From Branchinecta lynchi (Eukaryota > Arthropoda > Branchiopoda > Anostraca > Branchinectidae): DNA of 64,000 bases. The position numbers were made by a program, and so were the translations under genes. The notes below the pieces were generated by a model. The model was not told the origin of the DNA, did not search any database, and saw nothing but the letters and a program-made list of their open reading frames with translations. This document shows positions 31,801 through 40,800 of this stretch, piece after piece. The stretch's first letter is position 1. Each line of letters starts with the position of its first letter. The DNA lies in contig JAKZAP010000004.1 in the NCBI GenBank assembly GCA_023053575.1, forward strand, positions 3,267,572 to 3,331,571. Reading direction: 5' to 3'.

Positions 31801-34800
31801 TCGGAAAGGGTGTCCGTTTTTGATGATGGTGATGTCGTCGGAGCGTCCCTTTGGGACGAGAATACGGGGAGCGAGATCCTAAGACAAACAAAAACGCGGG
31901 ACTCCTCAAAACGAGTCCTCAGGGAACGGCGAGAATACGTCTTTAGTCCAAGCTCCTTCAGACTCGGAGCTCACTTTAGTCTTTTTTTCAGCTTCTTGTC
32001 CGAGTCATGGGTTGGGCTTTCCCAGATTTCAAGTTCTTGTGGCTTGTTGATGAGATGAAGCGGAACCTACCGGTTGAACTGGACTTTACGCGGGAGGCGG
32101 AAAACGCAGAAAGGGTCCGTGGAATATTTTCGTGTTTTTCATGGCTCAAGGTAAGTAGAATTATAAGTGGAGTAAATACTCCTGGAGCACGAGCTGACTG
32201 GGAAACATATATTCAAATCCCGGCTGAGGAGTTTTTTTGAGAGTGTTCCATCCTACTTACCGTAGTTACTACGCATGACGTCACGAATTCTGGCTTTTTG
32301 CCGTCAAGGCTGGAACGATGTTTCTATTTTCCAGCAGAATATCATGCCACGGGCGAATCCGACCAATCACGTTACATAGATCCTTGTTACTACGCTCCCG
32401 AGCGTGGTAAGCAAATAGTTACTATTAGTTACTATTTCGAGAAGGTCGGAACGGTCAGCGTAGTAACTTTTGGTTGGAAATAGTAACTAATAGTTACCAT
32501 TTGTAAAAGGGTGGAACACGCTCTTTGTCTCAGTTCAATACTTAAAAAATATATATTCAAATAATGTGAAAAACGCGGAGAGAGTCCGTGGAATACTTTT
32601 GTATGCATTATTTGAATAATTAGTGGAGAGTTCAACTGTGAACAATCCAGTATAGTGGCCGCTGTAGCCACTTCCGGTTTTCGGCTCCGTTTTTTCGTGA
32701 ACGTTGTCAGCCATCAAGCTGGAACTTAGTACACTTGTTGGAATTCCGTCCTGGCCGAATGGTTAGCACGCCGAACTCCCAAGCGAACGGTCGCCAGTTC
32801 GAGTCTCCGTTTTGCCTACAGTTTGGTTTGGGGGGGGGGGGGGGGGGGTTGTGGCGTAAACTGTAAGACCAGCCAATGTCCACCCAGCTTGAAATGGGTA
32901 GGCTACCTGGATAAATCGGGGGATGGTGTTGGAAGGGTGTGCGAAAGCACCAGGATGGCTGGCCCCCAACTGCCCATTCTACTTCCTGGCTAAGGGCTGA
33001 GAATTGGAGATCAGCACCGCCAGTTAAGCCTGTATAGGCTGATGCTGGTACGTTTACCTTTTTTTACGTTGTTGGAATTGGGGTCTCATTATGGCCTTTG
33101 GGGATCCCAACCCCCATATGCATCCGGTACGAGTGAGGGGTGTTCAGAACCCGTGAACCATGACAAGTATCAAGTTGAAACTTGGTCTACTTGTGCCTTT
33201 TGGCTGAACTCTAAATAGTAAAAAATATAAAATGGTAAAAAATCATTTGTTGACTTTTCACACCTCTAACCGGAAGATTATGTCGCTGTCCCATCTGTTC
33301 TCTGTTGATTTTTGTTTCTGTTTAGGTTCCAAAAATCTACTGGGACATGACAACAGACCGAGTTCTGACCATGGAATTTATCGACGGAGGCCAGGTCAAT
33401 GACCTTGAGTACTTAGAGAAAAATAACATTTCACCTACAGATGTTGCAAGCAAGCTCGGTCGTCTTTATTCTGAAATGATTTTCGTCCAGGTATGCCTAA
33501 GCTATATGATCAATTCTAATAAAAACTAGGGAGGAGTGGCTACTGGAAAAAATTGGAAGTACAAATATGGGGGACATCCGTAAGGTGGCCAGATTCCTCC
33601 GCGTTGGTTTGTCCCATAGAGAGCGATTTTTGTAGTTTGTTGTATTTTTTCTTGTTTTGTTGCCATGACCCCAAGGGTTTTTTCGTGCAATAAATTCATT
33701 CATTCATATTGCATCATACTATTCGCGTCTACATGTCTCGAAGAAATTGGGGGTTAAAAAGTAAAGTAAAAAATTTGAGTTAAAATCTTGTCTGTAATAC
33801 ACTTGAAACAGTTACTGTTTGAATTTAAGAATCATTACTTTATTTTGATTTAAAAAAAATTAGATATATTTATGTGTGTATCCGCCTTTAAATTCAGTAA
33901 TTTATGTGTGTATCCACCTTTAAATTCAGTAATGTTTTTGTTTATAAGAAACATTGTTTTTTTCTTTATTTTTGTTAGTTTGGCCGAGCCTCAAGGGCAT
34001 CGGGAACTGGAGATGTGTCGCTACAAAAATATGTGTGTTTTAATGTTGTATATAGTGTAACTTGGATCTGAGTGAAGCGAGTTCACCTCTCTGCTCAGTG
34101 CTGTGTGTTTTTTTTAATAATATTGAAAAATAAAAAAAAATATTAATTGATTCAGCATTAGCCGCATCTTCGGTAACGTAATGGTGTTCCATACCAACAA
34201 CACTGTTTGCAGAAGTCCACTTGTACATATCCTTGTGGAATTGTAATATTACATACACGACCGCGTCCCTCCTCGGTTAATGGTGAAGTTTATGAACATT
34301 TATAAATATGTGAAGCTCAATACTTTCTTACGTGATTCATCGTTAACTCTTGTGACTGAGGGGTGTCAGATCTTGATTTTTGAACATCCCTACATCCCTA
34401 TTCTCAGAATCCTGCGTTGCGGAGTCGTCTTTTGAATATTCTGCCACCAACATTCACATCAGAGACTCGTTTTTGTTGCAATAGTGCTGCCGCATCGCTG
34501 CTGCAGCACTTCTTTGCTTTTGCATAATATGCGTTTTTGGATTCACTCTCTTCTTGGTTGAAGCGGCAGCGCTGCAGCATCCTGCAGGGAAGCACGGACT
34601 TGGTCGCGGAGCAAGTCGGTGATTCTCGAGAAGCGCTGCCGTCTTCCTCGGAAGCGCTGCAGTGCAAAAACGGATGTAGGAAGAATCAGTCCGGAATCGG
34701 CCGAGAAGTGGACCTGCAGCATGCAACAAAAACGAGGCTCAGATTTATTTTCACAATCCTGCTTTACAAAGTCGTCTTTTGAATATCCTGCCACCAACAT

Positions 34801-37800
34801 TCATCAAGCTGCTTCATGGTGACGGCTTTGAGCATATTTGTCTGTGTGAGAAATGTATTATTTTCACGTCTGGGATTGTGAGTAATTTGTGTGGATGAAA
34901 TATTGTTATGCTCATGACAAGAGCAACTGCCTAGGACGACTGACTATGCTTTGTTTATGGACAAAAGCAGTGAAATAATGGGACGTACTGTCACTGGTAT
35001 TTTAAGTTCGTTCATTCAGTTCAGTTTATTTTTCCAAAAATTCTTCGTTCAAAAATAGCTTAGAAAATGCCAACAGAAATATACTAACATGCAAGTACAG
35101 GGTATTAATTTGCATAATATTCTGTACAATTCAAATACAATTTTGGTTTCATGAAAACTTCTTTGAAATAAAATAATGCTAACACATATATTACTTACAA
35201 TCTACACGTGTTACAGTGTTAGTTGGGTCAAGTACAGTTAAATGCAGTCTATTTTTTTGTCCCGAGAGTTGTTTGCCAAAAAATAACGCTGGAATTGTCA
35301 AAAATGAGTGGTTCCGTCGCTCGAACTGTACGCTGAAATGGCCCAGATTTTCAGCCTGATTTCTTTTTATAGGGATACGTGCATTGCGATCCACATCCTG
35401 GCAATGTGCTTGTTCAGCCAACAGATGGGGCAGGTGCCAAGGTCGTACTGCTGGACCATGGACTCTACCTGGTATGAATACTATCTATGAGCGTGTCCTG
35501 CCGCACTTGCCGTAGTTACTACGCATGACGTCATGGATCCTGGCTTCTTAGCGTCAAGGCTGGAACGAATTTTCGTATTTTCGACCAAATATTGTGCCCC
35601 GGGCCGATCGGGACAGTCAGGTCACGTCAGGGATCGTTGTTACCACGCTAACTACGCTCTGGAGCGTGGAAAGTCAGTAGTTTCTCTTAGTTACTATTTC
35701 GAGAGGGTTACCGTAATTTTTATAATACTGAATTCGTTAACGACTGAGACCAAATAAATACGTTAAGTCACCGAATCCGAAATTTCAGTGAAATCTCGAG
35801 TCAGAGTTCTCAAAAGATATCCGGTTATCCATTCCTCACTTAATTATAAAAAATTGCCCGTCTTTTAAATCTTTCATGTTATTTATTTTTATTTTATTAT
35901 TACATTTGGCGTTAAGCTTTGAGCTTGTCGCCATTACGACGCAAGTACAAACGGATTAGATACACTTTCAACACAGAAACTGACACACTACAAAAGGAAA
36001 ATTTTTTCAAACTACAGTAAACTCAGGTGTCGACTATACCACGCTTGAACGTTTGGATACTGAGTGAATCAACAACGTTTGCTGGCAAACTGTTCCACGG
36101 TTCATTTACCCTATTGAACCTTGATTTGTCCCCACATTTCCAAATCGGGTTGTTTAACGTGTTTCTGGTTCCCATTCTTTATCGAATTTGGTAACTGATT
36201 CAACTTTTGTTCAGTCCGCATCGATTTCATCGCATTCGGTCCGTCCCGTCGTAAATTCGGTGATTTAACATGTCATTTGGTTTCAGTGGTTACCGAATTC
36301 AGTTAAAATTTTCATGAGGTTAGAACTAAAATAGTAACTAATAGTTACTATTGTTAGAAGGGTGGAACACGATCTATGCTAAACCGGGCAACTTGATTTT
36401 TGTTAGCTTTCCCTTCCTCTCGCTCAAGCACAGGGCGACCAGTTTCGAGGGGCAAACACTTTAAATATATTGACGATAATATTTCTTCATATTCTCAAAA
36501 GATTTCGGGTTATCTATCAAAGGAATAAGTTCAAAGTTTAACAAATAGGTATAGGTACGAAGTCGATTCCTAATCCATCATTTCATGCCGATGGTTCGAA
36601 TCCGGATTCGAATCCGACCTTTCACAAAAATCAAATCACGTACATAGGTTATAGTTTAAAAATCAGGGGTGACAAAATGCACTGATATCTAATGTAAGCA
36701 GATAACGTGATAAATTACTGAGGATGGTTGGTATAGTGGAGATACAAAAGTTGGATTGCCTTAATCCCACTATGTGGGGGTTGGGGGCAAATCATCAGAC
36801 GCTGTAAACCTAGATGTCTCTAGGTACCCATTTGAACCTGGGTGGAATTTGGCTTGTCCTACAGTGAAATTCCAGACCAAAACAGTAGGCACCACAGAGA
36901 CTCGAACCAGCGACCCTTCGCTTCTAAGTTCAGCGTGCTGAGTGAACAAATGAACTTCATTTTGTTTTACAAGGAAACGACCCGAACCAAACGGTACACT
37001 GTAAAAAAAAATCTTGCAGTATTTGCTACTAGGATTATTCTTGTCTCTACTGAGATAAGATTCTAATTCGGATTAATCTTATCGCAGCAGAGATACGATT
37101 AATGCCAGTAGCAAATACTGCAGTTAACTATAATCCTTACTCGGAGGAACTTTTTACTGTGTAGGTACAAGCGAGACTCGAACCAACGACCCTTCGCTTC
37201 TGAGTTCAGCGTGCTAACTAATCCGTCAAGTCCCAACTAATCCATCCACCGGAAGAATTTTCCCGGATGCGGCTTAGAATCTCGTATTGGCTGCGAAGGT
37301 CAGCGCAGTGAATTTATCGCTCCTGTTTTTGCAGACGTTAAGCGACGAGTTCCGGTGCACTTACTCCAAGTTCTGGCTGAGTATCCTAAATGCAGACCTC
37401 AAAAAGATTCAGCACTACGGCGAGAAGCTACGTGTGGGTGAACTGTACGGACTCTTCGCCTGCATGGTAACAGGAAGATCTTGGAATGCAATAACGAGTG
37501 GAATTGACAAGCAGAAGATGTCGTCGAGCGAAGTACGACCCAGTTTTGATTATTATTTAGTATTATCAAGAACAAATAATCAGATAGAACCTCTGTCTTT
37601 CGTACCGTGCAGCGACTATGAATACCCCGGTGAAACTTAGTGGACCTAGAGGTTTTTACTGCAGCTTTTTACCCGTCTACTCAGCTTCCGTCTTCGTCGT
37701 TGCTCATCGCAGTGAAAGAAAATGCAGGAGGCGTATTCCGCGATCTGACCCGCTCTTCAGCACGCCCAGAGAACCAATCAGCTTTGTCTTCTACTTTTCC

Positions 37801-40800
37801 TCAAGGTGGTTTCACAGCGATATAGCTAATTATAGAGGTAAGGAAACGTGATGTTGCGCGAAGCTACTAACCTCCGCTCGTTCGCAGCGGAAAAGGTACG
37901 GGGAAATACTTGACTACGCATAGTCATAGTACAGAGATAGGAGACAGAGGTTCTATCTGATTGTTCTGATTATTTGTTTTTGTTATTATTGATAGCGAAA
38001 ACACATCGGAAACGGATTAGAACATATCAGAAGAAAGAGAAACAGTTATAAATGTTATTAGAATTATAGTTAGAAGATGTCTCAGCTGATTTTATCAGGG
38101 CGATATCTCGGCCCTTCTCGACATGGGTCTTCCCCAGAGTCAATGCTAGAAAAGTGAATTTCTTTGTCCTTTGTTACTGCACTTATACCCTTGGGTAGTG
38201 CCTTAAATTCTTAATTTATTTCAATTTTGAACACGGCTGTTGTTTTTGCTGCACTGTGCTGCACTGTTGGGTCTTTCACGTGGTAGAGATTTTTCCGCAT
38301 TTGTGATTGACTGTGCTTCGGCTGTGGAGAAGGGCTTGAGGTTATTAGAATTGTTAATAGCGAAAACACTTGTCATTTCCAATATGGTCGTTAAGGGCTT
38401 TTCTTAAGGAGTCCTAGAATGGCCGCGACATTTCTTTCTCTACTTCTTCACTTTTGTTCCCTTCTAGTCCATTAATACGAAATAAGGCGAAATTAAATAA
38501 TTAGTTAATTGCCACTGATGAATACGGATCTCATTAGAAGTAGTCAATCTAACTAAAAAATGCTCCTCCGGCGGAATTGAACCCATGGCCTTCGGCTTTC
38601 ATTAAAAGTTATTTTGGCACGGTAAAAGTTCCTTGAATGACATTCTATCTTTACGCCAGTATTATACTGTTTTCTTCTTTAAGAAGCAATTCCTCCGGCG
38701 GAATTGAACCCATGGCCTTCGGCTTTCATTAAAAGTTATTTTGGCACGGTAAAAGTTCCTTGAATGACATTCTATCTTTACGCCAGTATTATACTGTTTT
38801 CTTCTTTAAGAAGCAATTCCTCCGGCGGAATTGAACCCATGGCCTTCGGCTTTCATTAAAAGTTATTTTGGCACGGTAAAAGTTCCTTGAATAACATTCT
38901 ATCTTTACGCCAGTATTATACTGTTTTCTTCTTTAAGAAGCTTTCGAATTCAGTTAGTAAAACTTCTAGGCTTGTTACTGTAAAAGCAACTCAGTTATTT
39001 TTGCCTTAGTGCCACTCGAAGGGTAAGCGAGACGGTATTGGTCACTGATATTTGCATTTTACTTTTATAGTATAAAATTCGTATGTATAGGTTTCACATA
39101 ATTTTTTTTTATTCGCAGCAAGACGACATTAAAAATGATGCCAGCAAGTTCCTTGTTCAGATCGCCGACGTTTTGAATCGAGTCCCGAGAGAAATGCTTC
39201 TCATCTTTAAAACCAACGATTTACTCAGAAGCATTGAGTACTCCCTCAAGACGCAACACAGGTAAGTTATTCACGTTTTCCAACTACAGCACTTTTTTGG
39301 CACTTGCCCTTCGGTCAAGTGACCTATACCGCCCGAATTACCCTTACCTGGCGTAAGGTAAACCGAACACGGCTCAGGGTTGTAGCCAGGCATCACCTTG
39401 TAGACTTAAAGCCCTACAGCTACCTGGGGCTTCCGCACAGTAAAGCCAACCCTTCCAGTTCGGTATTTTCAGGATTGTGACGATAGCTGATGTCACTGTC
39501 TATCAACATTTCCCAGATGTCCCCTTCAGATATATTTTGCTTCTTATTCGCAACTTTCAGTCAGTCTCATGCGTTTTCTCATACATCATTCATTTGCATA
39601 TATGTTGAGTTTATGGCACCTCCAGGTTGCCGGAATTAGGGGTATCCCAGATGGGCGAATCTGGATTTTTCGTCGGATCTTCTGCTTGTCAGGCTTAATT
39701 CAGATTCCAAAATTTCAATCATACGAATCCGTTCAAATTTCTAGTCCACATCCTTCCAGTTTCAGTTTCCGTTCCCCAAGGCAATCCCACCTTTTGATCT
39801 CCACCACCAACCATCCTCAGTAATCTATGACTTTATCTGATTGCATTAGATACCAGTGTTTTTTTCACCTCTGATTTTCAAACTATAACACATGTACATG
39901 ATTTGATTTGTCAAGGTCGGATTCGAATCTGGATTCGATTCCGGATTCGAATCCTTTCCTAATTGGATTAGCCCATATCTTGTTCAATCCCACGCCCCGG
40001 ATTCGAAATGTTTTTGGCCTCGCTTCTCCTTCAGATCGGTCTCGACGAATTGGATCTTTGGTTTCTATGGCACAAAAATCTGGAAGGTGAAGCCACAATG
40101 TAAGAAGTTTCATAATAGTAATACAAGGATGCCCAGTTTCAACAGATTACGCTTGGGATGTTATCTGTTATGATTTGGCAAACGTTATGCATAACAAGAA
40201 TTGCAAGGAGATCCGAAATAGTGGCGAAAAAGCTTTTTTTTTTGTTTGTCATCGGAATTAAACAGAAGTTTTTTCAGCGATAGATAGTCCTTCAGCTGGA
40301 GCTGACTGCGAATCATATTTGACGGTGCAAAACGGATAAGTCAGCTACATTTTATTAGAGCTATATTTCGACCCTTCTTGGTGAAGACCTTGATAGGGAC
40401 CCTTGCCAAGCAGAGCCAAAATTAGCTCTCTCACCAAGAAGGGCCGAAATATAGCTCTAATAAAATGCAGCTGACTTATCCGTTTTGCATCGTCACATAT
40501 GTTTTTTGGGCGGTGTTTCGGCTCTCTTGGTATGCATAACGTTTTAGCGCGTAATTTTTGAAACATATAACAGCTAAAGCTAACATCCTAAGTGTGATCC
40601 CTTGAAACCGCTCATCCTTGTGTTATTTGTTATGATACTTCTGACAGTGCAGTGTTTGGCATAGGGGGTGTGTGCTATCCCAAGACCAAGGATTTGTGGT
40701 AGACTTCCCGTGGCGTACTTTTCTTTGTGGGATTTTTTTTGTAAGAAACCATTTCATATTTTAGCATGTCGTCTTTCATCACCATGTCGAGATGCTGCGT

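Larger units (their letters stand above)
30469..31942. mobile_element. MITE family A copy 2, complete, with two nested insertions
   Basis: TTA flanks at 30466-30468 and 31943-31945. Ends TGGCCTTCTCGCCGTTCCC and GGGAACGGCGAGAATACGTC. Relative to copy 1 it is inverted and holds a LINE 3' end (30648-31266) and MITE B copy 1 (31368-31663). Its right end is 49 bp upstream of ADCK1 exon 5. Confidence 0.8.

Noticed and set aside
32747..32810. Possible tRNA gene
   Set aside because: A and B boxes are present but acceptor stem halves do not pair, and a SINE body follows.
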